Numbered from the stretch's first letter, positions 14,193 through 22,299 are shown. The stretch: DNA of 30,928 nucleotides from CAYLNK01 sp964384675 (GCA_964384675.1 CAYLNK010000040.1:1-30928); one strand, 5' to 3'. A program made the numbers and translations. The notes: a model not told the origin generated them from the sequence alone.

Positions 14193-14267
14193 TCTGTGAC
14201 CTCGTTCTTGGCGGCGAGCTTACGCCAGTCGGACCGCCTGCTGTCAATTCCAGAACTCGGGAGTGCG

Positions 14268-15980
14268 ATGATGGTCCTTCCGATGACAGACGACGCTCGT
14301 CCCGACCCGCCCGCCTTTTCCGCCCTCGGACTCGATGCGCGCCTGGTGGCGGCGCTCTCGGCGCTCGGATACGAGGAGCCGACGCCGATCCAGGCCGAGG
14401 CGATCCCGCCGCTCCTCGCCGGGCGCGACATGCTCGGTCAGGCGGCCACAGGGACCGGGAAGACCGCGGCCTTCGCCCTGCCGCTCCTCCAGCGGCTCGC
14501 CGCGTCGCCCCGGACCTCGGTCTTCGGCCTGGTGCTGGTCCCCACGCGCGAGCTGGCCATGCAGGTGGCGGAGGCCGTCCACAAGTACGGGCGCGCGTTC
14601 GATGCCCGGGTCCTGGCGGTCTACGGAGGGCAGGCCCTGATGCAGCAGGTACGAGCCCTCGACCGAGGGGTCGACGTCGTCGTGGCCACGCCGGGGCGGG
14701 CCCTCGACCTGCTCGGACGCGGGAGCCTGAAGCTGGAGGCGGTCCGGTCGCTCGTCCTGGACGAGGCGGACGAGATGCTCGACATGGGGTTCGCCGAGGA
14801 CCTGGAGGCGATCCTCTCCGCCCTCCCGGCGAGCCGGCAGACGGCCCTCTTCTCCGCGACGCTCCCGCCCCGGATCTCCCAGCTCGCCGAGCGCCATCTG
14901 AAGGACCCGGCCCGGATCGAGATCCGGCGGGGGGTCTCGGGCGACGGGGCGGCGGGAGCGAAGGTGCGCCAGACGGCGTACCTGGTGCCGCGCGCGTACA
15001 AGATGGCGGCCCTGTCCCGCGTCCTCGACGTCGAGAACCCCACGTCCGCGCTCGTCTTCTGCCGCACGCGAACCGAAGTGGACGAGGTGACCGGCACGCT
15101 CAACTCGCGCGGCCTGCGGGCCGAGGCGCTCCACGGCGGCATGTCCCAGGAGCAGCGGGACCGGGTGATGAAGCGCTTCCGGGCCGGTACGGCCGAGCTC
15201 CTGATCGCGACCGACGTGGCCGCGCGCGGGCTCGACATCGAGCAGCTGTCCCACGTCGTCAACTACGACGTCCCGTCGGCGCCGGAGGCGTACGTCCATC
15301 GGATCGGGAGGACGGGACGGGCGGGGCGCGCCGGCACCGCGATCACGCTGGTGGAGCCGCGCGAGCAATGGCAGCTCCGGATCCTCGAGCGCCTCACGAG
15401 ACAGAAGATCGAGGTCGCCAAGCTCCCCACGGTCGCGGACCTGAAGGCGCGCCGCCTGGAGCTGACGCGGGCGTCCCTGCGCGAGGCGATCGTGGGGGGC
15501 GAGCTCGACCGGTTCCGCGTGGTCGTGGAGTCGCTTGCCGAGGAGTACGACGTGCTCGACGTCGCGGCGGCCGGCGTGAAGCTCGCCTACGAGGCGAGCG
15601 GGCCCGAGCGGGAGGAGCCGGAGATCCCGGTGGTGGTGCCGCCGCCTCCGCCGCGCCCGACGGCTTCGAGGCCGTTTCGGCCCCTGGCCCCCGGCGCGCG
15701 GACCCCGTCCGGAGCGAAGGTGGGCGGGCCGGCGGGCGACGCGGTGCGCCTCTGGATCAGCGCGGGACGCATCGCGGGGGTCCGGCCGGCCGACCTGGTC
15801 GGAGCCATCGCGAACGAGGCGAAGGTGCCGGCCAAGCGGATCGGCGCCATCCAGATCTCCGATCGCTTCTCGCTGGTGGAGGTCCCCGCCGAATCGGCCG
15901 AGGACGTCCTCCAGGCGCTCAAGCGGACGAAGCTGCGCGGCCAGAAGGTGTTCGTGCGGCGCGACCGCGACGAGGGCTGA
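14268..15980 (+). CDS. deaD: DEAD-box ATP-dependent RNA helicase
   Basis: Encodes 570 residues from ATG at 14268 with GGGAG 4 bases upstream; ATGs at 14271 and 14283 are alternatives. It unwinds RNA duplexes using ATP, mainly in ribosome assembly, mRNA decay and cold adaptation. All core motifs are present: Q motif (GYEEPTPIQ), Walker A ATGTGKT (residues 60-66), PTRELAMQ, TPGR, DEAD at 165-168, SAT, ATDVAARGLDIEQ and HRIGRTGR. The last ~79 residues (AVRLWISAGRIAGVRPADLVG to FVRRDRDEG, split here) match the RRM-like RNA-binding domain of DbpA/CsdA helicases. A proline-rich linker (VVVPPPPPRPTASRP) joins the parts. It converges on the CBS gene with a 7-base gap. Confidence 0.93.
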   Translation: MMVLPMTDDARPDPPAFSALGLDARLVAALSALGYEEPTPIQAEAIPPLLAGRDMLGQAATGTGKTAAFALPLLQRLAASPRTSVFGLVLVPTRELAMQVAEAVHKYGRAFDARVLAVYGGQALMQQVRALDRGVDVVVATPGRALDLLGRGSLKLEAVRSLVLDEADEMLDMGFAEDLEAILSALPASRQTALFSATLPPRISQLAERHLKDPARIEIRRGVSGDGAAGAKVRQTAYLVPRAYKMAALSRVLDVENPTSALVFCRTRTEVDEVTGTLNSRGLRAEALHGGMSQEQRDRVMKRFRAGTAELLIATDVAARGLDIEQLSHVVNYDVPSAPEAYVHRIGRTGRAGRAGTAITLVEPREQWQLRILERLTRQKIEVAKLPTVADLKARRLELTRASLREAIVGGELDRFRVVVESLAEEYDVLDVAAAGVKLAYEASGPEREEPEIPVVVPPPPPRPTASRPFRPLAPGARTPSGAKVGGPAGDAVRLWISAGRIAGVRPADLVGAIANEAKVPAKRIGAIQISDRFSLVEVPAESAEDVLQALKRTKLRGQKVFVRRDRDEG

Positions 15981-15987
15981 GGCGCCG

Positions 15988-16383
15988 CTACAGCAGCTCG
16001 GCGAGGAGCGTGAGCGCGTCGGTCGTCGTGAAGACGCCCACCACCTTGCCCCGGTCCAGCACGATCGCCGACCCGAGCTTCCTCCGGGCCATCCGCCGCA
16101 CGACGTCGACCAGGAGCGCCGACGGCCGCACGGTGTACGGGAGCGGGGTCATCGCCTCCTCCACGCCGACTGAATCGGGCTCCACGTCCTGCAGGGTCTC
16201 CAGGAGATGCAGGTCGCGCAGGGAGACGATCCCGATCAGCCGGCCGGAGGCGACCACGGGGAGGTGGCGAATGCGGCGGCGCGCCATCAGCCGATGGGCG
16301 TCGGCGAGCGTCTGTCCGGCCTCGATCACGGCGGGTGACGGGGTCATCCGCCCGGCGACGGTCAAGGGACGGCGGGCCTTCAC
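15988..16383 (-). CDS. Two-CBS-domain protein
   Basis: Encodes 131 residues from GTG at 16383. It consists of two CBS motifs only: residues ~10-65 (AGRMTPSPAVIEAGQTLADA, RRRIRHLPVVASGRLIGIVSLRD) and ~70-131 (VEEAMTPLPYTVRPSALLVD, RRKLGSAIVLDRGKVVGVFTTTDAL). A CBS pair binds adenine nucleotides such as AMP or ATP, or related ligands, and usually controls a partner enzyme or channel. No partner domain is fused here, so its target is unknown. It is divergent from the cyclic-nucleotide-binding-fold gene, with starts ~45 bp apart. The ribosome site is weak. Confidence 0.88.
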   Translation of the reverse strand: MKARRPLTVAGRMTPSPAVIEAGQTLADAHRLMARRRIRHLPVVASGRLIGIVSLRDLHLLETLQDVEPDSVGVEEAMTPLPYTVRPSALLVDVVRRMARRKLGSAIVLDRGKVVGVFTTTDALTLLAELL

Positions 16384-16427
16384 GTCATGAAGGTAGGCCT
16401 TCGGGCGCCGTACCGGGCATCGTGCAG

Positions 16428-16976
16428 ATGAATCAAGTACGATCGCTCGCGAGCAAATCGATGGGCGGCAACGGCCTGGAACCGCCTCTTTCCGCGGCGC
16501 TCCTCGCGAGCGTCCCGATCTTCGGCGGGCTCACCGGCTCGCACCTCGACTCCGTCGCCTCGCACCTCGTCCGCGTCCTCCTGCCCGCGGGAAGCCCCGT
16601 GGTGGCTCAGGGAGAAGGCGCGCGCGAGATGTACGTGGTCGAGAGCGGCGAGCTCGAGGTGCGGAAGGACGACGAGGTCGTCCTCGCCCGCCTGCGCCGT
16701 GGCGATTGCGTCGGCGAGATGTCGCTCCTGGACATCCAGCCGCGCTCGGCCACGGTCCGCGCGCTGACGGAGACGTCCCTCCTCGTCCTGCGGTACCGCG
16801 AGCTGATGGGCATCCGGCGGCAGGACCCGGAGGCGTTCACGCTCCTCGTGCTCAACATCGCGCGGGAGGTGTCCCGCCGGCTGCGCGTCTGCCAGGGGCT
16901 CCTCCTCGACGCCGTGCACGCCGGGCACGTCGAGGGACCCGCGATGCACGAGGTCTTCGGCTCCGCCCGTTCCTAG
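16428..16976 (+). CDS. Cyclic nucleotide-binding (CRP-like) domain protein without DNA-binding domain
   Basis: Encodes 182 residues from ATG at 16428; ATG at 16461 is an alternative and neither has a clear ribosome site. Residues ~25-140 form a cNMP-binding beta-roll: VPIFGGLTGSHLDSVASHL, then GAREMYVVESGELEVRK and the phosphate-cassette-like GEMSLLDIQPRSATVRAL. The conserved Gly-Glu and Arg-Ser/Ala-Ala/Thr positions are kept, so nucleotide binding is plausible. No helix-turn-helix follows; the C-terminus is one long helix (AFTLLVLNIAREVSRRLRVCQ), so it is not a classical CRP regulator. It probably acts through protein contacts. Its TAG stop shares the bases CTAG with the convergent membrane-protein gene. 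Confidence 0.82.
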   Translation: MNQVRSLASKSMGGNGLEPPLSAALLASVPIFGGLTGSHLDSVASHLVRVLLPAGSPVVAQGEGAREMYVVESGELEVRKDDEVVLARLRRGDCVGEMSLLDIQPRSATVRALTETSLLVLRYRELMGIRRQDPEAFTLLVLNIAREVSRRLRVCQGLLLDAVHAGHVEGPAMHEVFGSARS

Positions 16977-17515
16977 CCTCGGCCCGCGCGAGCCTCGACT
17001 CGCCGGCGGACCGGGTCGCCCAGGGTGGTTCCCAGGACGGCCGCCCCGAGGCCGGTGGCGAGGTCGAGCAGGTAGGCGATCCGGTGGTCGGGAGGGAAGG
17101 TCGTCGACAGGTTGCTCCGCTGGAGCAGCAGGTTGAGGGCGAGGAGGAACGCGAAGTAGAGGAGGGTGAGCCCGAGCCGGGAGCCGCGGTGGAGGAGCCG
17201 GACGAGGAGGCCCGGCACCCCGATGATCACGGCGTTGCCGAGCAGAGTCGCCGACAGGAAGAGCGGATCGGACATCAGCGGCGTGTCGAGATGGCGCGCG
17301 TGGGCGGGATCGAACGGGTTGAGCCGGTCCTGGAGGCGATGCCAGCCGAGCGCCGCGGGCAGGGAGGACGACAGCAGGGACCAGAGGAAGCCGAGGAAGA
17401 GCGCCGACCCGCAGGCGAGGCAGGCGGCCTGCAGCGTCGGCATCCGCATCGACGTGGAGTCCGGCCGCTCCACGAAGCGCGGCGGGCGGGTCCCGGCGTG
17501 AGGGTGCTCAGGCAT
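16973..17515 (-). CDS. Membrane protein of unknown function (three to four helices)
   Basis: Encodes 180 residues from ATG at 17515, inside the 3' end of the upstream DUF488 gene (8-bp overlap); ATG at 17449 is an alternative. The hydrophobic stretches are LQAACLACGSALFLGFLWSL, PLFLSATLLGNAVIIGVPGLLV, LGLTLLYFAFLLALNLLL and LLDLATGLGAAVLGTTLG. The loop between the first two is hydrophilic (RLQDRLNPFDPAHARHLDT). The charge pattern suggests an inner-membrane location. I recognise no family and no catalytic residues. The reading frame composition differs clearly from the shadow frames. Confidence 0.7.
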   Translation of the reverse strand: MPEHPHAGTRPPRFVERPDSTSMRMPTLQAACLACGSALFLGFLWSLLSSSLPAALGWHRLQDRLNPFDPAHARHLDTPLMSDPLFLSATLLGNAVIIGVPGLLVRLLHRGSRLGLTLLYFAFLLALNLLLQRSNLSTTFPPDHRIAYLLDLATGLGAAVLGTTLGDPVRRRVEARAGRG

Positions 17516-17906
17516 CCGGCGACGCGAGCGCGGCGCCGCGCTCGGCGAGGAGAGCGCGCAGCACGGAACGGTGGCAGCGCGACTCGTCCGCGCAGTAGCA
17601 GCCGACCGAGAAGCTCGTCTGGCGCGAGAGGGCCGCCAGGAGGTCGAGGGTTCGGCTCGCGTGGGACGAGCCCATCTCCGCTCGATAGCGCCGGGTGAAC
17701 GTCCGCCATCCCTTCCCGTCCGTCGCGCCGAGGCCGAGCTTCACCAGCTCCTCGCTGGGCGCGAGCTCGGGGTACCAGACGTCGTAGAAGTCGCGCGACG
17801 CGAACTCGGCCTTCGGGACGCCGCGCGGCGGGCGGCGGACGGTCCCGATGCGAAGCCCTTCTCCCTCGAGCCGTGGGCTTCCCAGGCGGACGATGTGGAT
17901 CGGCAT
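17508..17906 (-). CDS. DUF488 family protein
   Basis: Encodes 132 residues from ATG at 17906. It matches the short DUF488 pattern: RIGTVRRPPRGVPKAEFASRD, YDVWYPELAPSEELV, WRTFTRRYRAEM and a C-terminal cysteine cluster VGCYCADESRCHRSVLRALL. The conserved Cys and the CHR(S) motif resemble a small nucleic-acid- or phosphate-binding site, but the biochemical function of the family is not established. It lies 4 bases downstream of the TldE-like gene's stop and overlaps the next membrane-protein gene, so it is part of a minus-strand run. Confidence 0.85.
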   Translation of the reverse strand: MPIHIVRLGSPRLEGEGLRIGTVRRPPRGVPKAEFASRDFYDVWYPELAPSEELVKLGLGATDGKGWRTFTRRYRAEMGSSHASRTLDLLAALSRQTSFSVGCYCADESRCHRSVLRALLAERGAALASPDA

Positions 17907-17910
17907 GGCG

Positions 17911-19659
17911 TCACCTCTTTCCCGGCTTGCCGCCGGCAGGCCGGTCGAAGAACGGGTTCGAGAGGAGCGCGGGCTTGAGGGTCGCGGTGGTGTCGCGCCG
18001 CAGCTCCATCTCCGGGAAGAGGACGGCGGGCGCGACGACGGACGCCGGCGCCGGCGCGCTCCCGCCCGCGCGCGACAGTACCCACGGCACGTCTCCAGCG
18101 GCCGAGATGTCCCGAAGGTCGCGGAGGGGCGTCTCGCCGAACGCCAGGCCGCGCACCAGCTCCTCTCGGCCGTCCGGAAGCACTTCGTAGACCAGGACCG
18201 GGGCGCCGAGGGGGCTGCGGGGGCGGCTCGACGACATGAGGCCGAACGGGTCGGGCGGTCGGGCCGGTGGCGCCTCCGTGTTGCGGACCACGAGTCCGAA
18301 GGCCAGCCCCTGCGCGGCGGCCTGCTGGATCAGCTCCCTCTTCAGCTCCTCCTCGCCGTGCCCGCTCCGCGTCCTGACGAAGAGGTTCGCGATCTGCGGC
18401 TGCGGGCTCTGGAAGGCGGTGCCGCGGGCATGCCCGTTCGACGCCCGGACCTCCTTGCGCGGCCGGCGCCCCATCAGCAGGGTCTTCAGCACGCCCTTCT
18501 CCACGAGCGTGACGGGGCGGGCCGGCACCCCTTCGTCGTCCGCCTCGTACGTGCCGGCCAGCGAACGATCGCCGTCGCGGGACGCCGTCGGGTCGTCGAC
18601 CACGTCGAGGAAGGCGGGGAGGACCGGCCGGCCGATCCGGCCGGCGAGCTCCGAGCCCTGCGAGACGCCGGCCCCGCCCTGCGCCGTCAGCGGCGGTCGG
18701 CGGCCGGAGAGCTGAGGCGCGAGGAGGTCGGCGAAGAGGGCCGGCGCGGCCTCTCCCGTGAAGAGGACCGGTCCGGTGTATCCGTCCAGGACCGGAGCGG
18801 TACGCAGGGCGACGAGCTCGCCCGCCATGCGGCGGACGGCAGCCGAGAGGACCTCGTCGGACGGCAGGCGTGCGAGGTCCGGCTCGAAGAAGCTGAGGGC
18901 ATGGCGGAGCGGCGCGCCGTCCTCCGCCTGCGTGGAGGCCTGCACCTCGAGCGTCGCCCGCGTGAACGGCTGGCGCACCCGCGTCCCCTCGCTGTTGACG
19001 AGGGTGCGGTTCGTCGTCGCGACCGTGAGGACGACGCTCGACTCCTGGATCCCGGGGAAGGCCCGGAAGAGCGCGGAGAGACGGCGCACGCGGTCGGGCC
19101 AGTCCAGGAGGTCGGCGGCCGGGCGCCACGCGGCGATCCTCACGAGCGGCTTCTCCGGCGTGAAGTCCGGAATCGGGTCCTTGTCGACCCGGCCGGCGAG
19201 GACCGCCTTCTTCTGGGCGAGGCGCTCGGCCGCGGCCTTGTACGCGTCGTCGGTGGCGAGCCAGACGTCGTGCCGGATCGCCGCCTCGTCGTCGCCCCGG
19301 ACCAGAGTCCGGGGAAAGGAGGACGGGTCGAACGGCGAGCGGCCGGCGGTGAACTCCGAGCTGTCGACGTCGTGGGACCCGACGCGCACCTCCGTCCGCA
19401 GCAGGCGGGACCGGTCGCGGGTCGATCGGGTCAACGCGCCGAACGTCGCCTCGACGCGGCTCTGCTCCGTGTCGTCGACGGTGTACGAGACGAAGGACGG
19501 ACGCTCGACGTCCGGCAGCGAGAGCCCGGTCATCGATCGATCCAGCTCGGCCACGAGGGCGGAGAGGACGGGGTCGTGGCCGTCGTCCCCGCCGTGAAGC
19601 GGAGACGCGAGCAGCGAGGAGACGAGGGTGGCGAAGACGGTGAAGAAGAGGCGTCTCAC
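17911..19659 (-). CDS. Exported TldD/PmbA-family protein lacking the metal site (TldE-like partner)
   Basis: Encodes 582 residues from GTG at 19659 (GTGA overlap), with AGGAGG upstream. Residues 1-22 form a signal peptide (RRLFFTVFATLVSSLLASPL). The body aligns in order with the upstream TldD-like protein: ATTNRTLVNSEGTRVRQP, APVLDGYTGPVLFTGEAA, TYEADDEGVPARPVTLVEKG and SNGHARG. The metal site is lost: where the partner has F-HEIFGH, this protein has F-ADLLAP (residues 309-315), and the late cysteine is missing too. This mirrors the E. coli pair, where TldD carries the site and TldE/PmbA does not. It is probably a non-catalytic subunit in the periplasm. The frame stays open far upstream, but that part lies within the partner gene. 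Confidence 0.88.
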   Translation of the reverse strand: MRRLFFTVFATLVSSLLASPLHGGDDGHDPVLSALVAELDRSMTGLSLPDVERPSFVSYTVDDTEQSRVEATFGALTRSTRDRSRLLRTEVRVGSHDVDSSEFTAGRSPFDPSSFPRTLVRGDDEAAIRHDVWLATDDAYKAAAERLAQKKAVLAGRVDKDPIPDFTPEKPLVRIAAWRPAADLLDWPDRVRRLSALFRAFPGIQESSVVLTVATTNRTLVNSEGTRVRQPFTRATLEVQASTQAEDGAPLRHALSFFEPDLARLPSDEVLSAAVRRMAGELVALRTAPVLDGYTGPVLFTGEAAPALFADLLAPQLSGRRPPLTAQGGAGVSQGSELAGRIGRPVLPAFLDVVDDPTASRDGDRSLAGTYEADDEGVPARPVTLVEKGVLKTLLMGRRPRKEVRASNGHARGTAFQSPQPQIANLFVRTRSGHGEEELKRELIQQAAAQGLAFGLVVRNTEAPPARPPDPFGLMSSSRPRSPLGAPVLVYEVLPDGREELVRGLAFGETPLRDLRDISAAGDVPWVLSRAGGSAPAPASVVAPAVLFPEMELRRDTTATLKPALLSNPFFDRPAGGKPGKR

Positions 19660-21356
19660 GGGCGGGCCTCCTGGCCCGGAGGCGGGAGGATCGGAGGTCT
19701 CGCGGTGGACTTCTCCTTCTTCTGGACCTCGATCTGCGCCGTGAGGAGGCTCGGCGCGCTCGCCGAGACCGGCACCCAGCCCGACTCGGCCCCGCACCCC
19801 CCGTTGAAGACCCCGCGCTCGTCGCCGGCCGCGACGATCCGGCTGAACGCCACGAGGGGCGTGCCGATCAGGTCCGCGCCCCGGACCAGCTCGTCGGGGC
19901 GCCCGTCGACGTGTACGCGGTACACCATGACCGGCGACACCTTGAACGACTGGGGCTCGAAGCGTCCGGTGAACGTGAAGCCGCCCGAGATGTCCGCGAA
20001 GAGGAGGCCGAACGGCTTCCCCTGCCTCTTGCACTCGTCCACCAGCATCTCGCGGAGCCGTGCCTGGGGGACGGTGGAGGAGGCCTCGACGATCAGGTTC
20101 GCCTGGCGGCCGACCGGACGCTGACCGGCCTGCGCGCGTCCGTGCCCGTTCGACGTGGCGAAGCCCGCGATCGGAGTGCGCGACATGAGGAAGCCCCGCA
20201 GCATCCCCTGGTCCACCAGCAGGGCCCGCCGCGCGGGGACCCCCTCGTCGTCGGCCGCGTACGCGCCGTTCAGCTCGACCCCGGCGAAGGACTTCACGGT
20301 CGGGTCGTCGTAGACCGAGAGGACCTCGGGCAGGACGCGCTGGCCGATCATCTTCGTGAACGTCTGCCCCTCGGACTCGTCCTTCTGGCGGTGGCCCTCG
20401 ATCCGATGGCCGAAGATCTCGTGGAAATAGACGCCCGCGGCCTTCCCGGCGAGGATCGCGGGCCCGGTGTACGGCTCGAGCACCGGAGCGGCTCGCAACG
20501 CGACGAGATCGGCGGTCATCGTCCCGACCGTCCTCCGGAGCGTCGCCTCGTCCGGCAGGCCCTCGGGCGTCCGGGCCGTGAACGACTCGTACCGGAAGAG
20601 GTCCATGCCGTCCTCGGCGCGCGTCGTGGCGCTCAGCGTCAGCCGCCAGGACACCATCCCGTGCTGGAGGGCGCTCCCCTCGCTCGACGCGAACGACTTC
20701 CGTGTGGTCGAAACCGTGAGCGCCGCCTCCGAGTCGAGGACGACCCTCTCGCCGGCGAGGAGGCTCGACAGCCCGCGCAGCCTCTCCTCCCAGCCTGCCG
20801 GCACCGGTGGCGCGACCGGCAGAGGCTGGACGAGCACCGCGGGCGCCTCGCGCGAGAAGTCGGCGGAGGCGTCCGCGGAGGCGGTCCGGACCGCCACGTC
20901 GGCCTTCACCTGCCGGAGCTTCTCGAGCGCCGCGCGGTAGCGGCGGTCGGTCTCGAGCCACAGCCCCGCCCGCAGCGCGTCGGGGTCGTCCTCGACCGGC
21001 AGGGAGACCGGCCGTTGCCACTCCCGGAAGGCGCCCCGGCCCCGCAGACGCCGGGAGCTGTCGAGCTCGTACGAGCCGACCCTCACGTCGACGTCCAGGG
21101 TGCGCCAGCGGTTGGTGCTCGAGCGCCTCACCGAGCCGCGGGACGCGGTGAGCTGCGTCTCGTCCGACTCGGTGACGTGATAGGAGAGGAAGTAGGGGGG
21201 CGGGTCTCCCTTCTCCTTCAGCACCTTCATCGACCGGGAGACGCCCTCCTCGAGCGCGACGAGCACGGGGCCGCGGGGCGGGCTCGCGCCTCTCGCGGAC
21301 AGGGCGGCGGCGAGAGCGACGAGCGTCAGTCCCACGGACGGGCGGATCCTGGTCAT
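19656..21356 (-). CDS. Exported TldD-family metalloprotease with intact zinc-site residues
   Basis: Encodes 566 residues from ATG at 21356, with GGAGG before it. Residues 1-24 are a signal peptide (MTRIRPSVGLTLVALAAALS). The TldD metal site is complete: AAGVYFHEIFGHRIEGHR gives HExxxH (His312, Glu313, His317), and GGCGAESGWVPVSASAPSLL gives the late cysteine (Cys521). Family members with their TldE partner cleave unfolded or modified peptides, for example microcin B17 precursor and CcdA in E. coli, in the cytosol. Export of both subunits here points to a periplasmic or surface role. It is coupled to the degenerate partner by a 4-bp overlap. TACAAT at 21410-21415 is a likely -10 box. Confidence 0.9.
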   Translation of the reverse strand: MTRIRPSVGLTLVALAAALSARGASPPRGPVLVALEEGVSRSMKVLKEKGDPPPYFLSYHVTESDETQLTASRGSVRRSSTNRWRTLDVDVRVGSYELDSSRRLRGRGAFREWQRPVSLPVEDDPDALRAGLWLETDRRYRAALEKLRQVKADVAVRTASADASADFSREAPAVLVQPLPVAPPVPAGWEERLRGLSSLLAGERVVLDSEAALTVSTTRKSFASSEGSALQHGMVSWRLTLSATTRAEDGMDLFRYESFTARTPEGLPDEATLRRTVGTMTADLVALRAAPVLEPYTGPAILAGKAAGVYFHEIFGHRIEGHRQKDESEGQTFTKMIGQRVLPEVLSVYDDPTVKSFAGVELNGAYAADDEGVPARRALLVDQGMLRGFLMSRTPIAGFATSNGHGRAQAGQRPVGRQANLIVEASSTVPQARLREMLVDECKRQGKPFGLLFADISGGFTFTGRFEPQSFKVSPVMVYRVHVDGRPDELVRGADLIGTPLVAFSRIVAAGDERGVFNGGCGAESGWVPVSASAPSLLTAQIEVQKKEKSTARPPILPPPGQEARP

Positions 21357-21409
21357 TTCGGCCTCCGGCGAGCGGCCAGCGAACGAAGCGTGGCTGTCGC
21401 GCCGCGGGC

Positions 21410-21446
21410 ATTGTAGGCAGCGGAGACCTCCGGTGTTTGGCAGAAT
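21410..21446. promoter_or_regulatory. Divergent -10-like boxes between tldD-like gene and membrane-protein gene
   Basis: On the minus strand, TACAAT (21410-21415) gives the TldD gene a ~45-base leader with a ribosome site. On the plus strand, CAGAAT (21441-21446) ends 9 bases before the ATG at 21456, which has no ribosome site and so may be leaderless. No clear -35 boxes are seen. Confidence 0.35.
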
Positions 21447-21455
21447 CCAGGGCCC

Positions 21456-22088
21456 ATGGACCTGCGGACGCTCGGCCCTCGCGGGTTTCTCGCTCCCTGG
21501 ATTCGCGCCACGCTGCTCGGTTGGGTCCTGGGCGTCGTCCTCATCGTCGTCCTGGCCTTGGCGTTCGAGAGCGTCGGCGTCTCCAATGCGCACTTCCCCG
21601 TCGGCGCGGGAATGGGTCTCGGCATCGGCCTCCTCCAGGCGCGTCTGCTCCGAGGGCGGATTCCACGCCCTTCCGCGTGGCTCGGCTCGTCCGTCGTCGC
21701 CCTCGCCTTCCCGTTCCTGGCCTTCGACCTCGCGCGGCTCCTCGGCGTCGGCGTGCCGTACTCCCTCTACGCCTCGGTCGTCGCGGGCGGCCTCATCCTC
21801 GGCGCCTGGCAGGCATTCCTCCTGCGCCAGGTCTCTTCTCGCTCGGCGTGGTGGCTCGGCGCGTGCGCGCTCGGCTGGCTCCTCGCGTCCGGAGCCGTGG
21901 CGATCGCCGGGAGCCTCCCGCGTTCCCCGGCCCTGAGGGGTCTTCCCGGGGCCTTCCTCTACCTCGCGATCGCCGGCTCCGGCGGCGTGCTGCTCGGTCT
22001 CGTCACCGGCCTCGCTCTCGTACGGCTCCTGCCCGCGGCCCCTGACGCCTGGTCGGTGGGGGAGCGCGAGGACGGCGCTCGACCGTAG
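21456..22088 (+). CDS. Polytopic membrane protein of unknown function
   Basis: Encodes 210 residues from ATG at 21456. About five to six hydrophobic segments are visible: TLLGWVLGVVLIVVLALAFE, VGAGMGLGIGLLQARLL, LGSSVVALAFPFLAFDLA, LYASVVAGGLILGAWQAFLL, WWLGACALGWLLASGAVAIA and LYLAIAGSGGVLLGLVTGLAL. The repeated G-x-x-x-G-I/L-L-Q-A/W pattern (GIGLLQARLL, GAWQAFLLRQ) suggests internal duplication, as in other small bacterial membrane families. No transport or enzyme signature is recognised. It lacks a ribosome site and follows a CAGAAT box closely. It ends 43 bases before the 3' end of the antisense tRNA-Glu. Confidence 0.78.
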   Translation: MDLRTLGPRGFLAPWIRATLLGWVLGVVLIVVLALAFESVGVSNAHFPVGAGMGLGIGLLQARLLRGRIPRPSAWLGSSVVALAFPFLAFDLARLLGVGVPYSLYASVVAGGLILGAWQAFLLRQVSSRSAWWLGACALGWLLASGAVAIAGSLPRSPALRGLPGAFLYLAIAGSGGVLLGLVTGLALVRLLPAAPDAWSVGEREDGARP

Positions 22089-22131
22089 CCGGCGCCGCGA
22101 CCGGGCGTTTCGTGGAGCGTCAGGTGAGGAG

Positions 22132-22208
22132 TGGTACCCCCAGAGGGATTCGAACCCTCGATCTCCACCTTGAAAGGGTGGCGTCCTAGGCCGCTAGACG
22201 ATGGGGGC
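22132..22208 (-). tRNA. tRNA-Glu (anticodon UUC)
   Basis: Read on the minus strand, the cloverleaf is complete: acceptor arm GCCCCCA pairs with TGGGGGT (terminal G-U), anticodon arm CCACC-CTTTCAA-GGTGG has TTC at 34-36, the T-arm is GAGGG-TTCGAAT-CCCTC, and a 3' CCA is encoded (22132-22134). The first base is 22208. Confidence 0.96.
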
Positions 22209-22257
22209 GTCCGGTTCGCTCGCCGCGGCAGGGGGGCGCCCTGGCGACAATCTGCCA

Positions 22258-22299
22258 AGACTACCAGACGGCCTCGCGGGGGACGAGCCCTGGTAGTCT
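22258..22299. promoter_or_regulatory. Long hairpin immediately before the MFS transporter start
   Basis: AGACTACCAG (22258-22267) and CTGGTAGTCT (22290-22299) form a perfect 10-bp stem. It continues inward with GG/CC and CTCG/CGAG pairs, with an unpaired base on the left arm. The hairpin ends 5 bases before the GTG start and covers the region where a ribosome site would be. It could control translation of the transporter mRNA, or be an operator or terminator. Confidence 0.45.

Noticed and set aside
17848..20124. 758-codon plus-strand frame opposite the TldD pair
   Set aside because: Composition and lack of motifs mark it as a shadow of the two coupled minus-strand genes.
19660..21411. A 1166-codon frame suggesting one giant protein for the TldE-like gene
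   Set aside because: The upstream half is a low-complexity shadow of the TldD-like gene in another frame; GTG 19659 has AGGAGG and a signal peptide.
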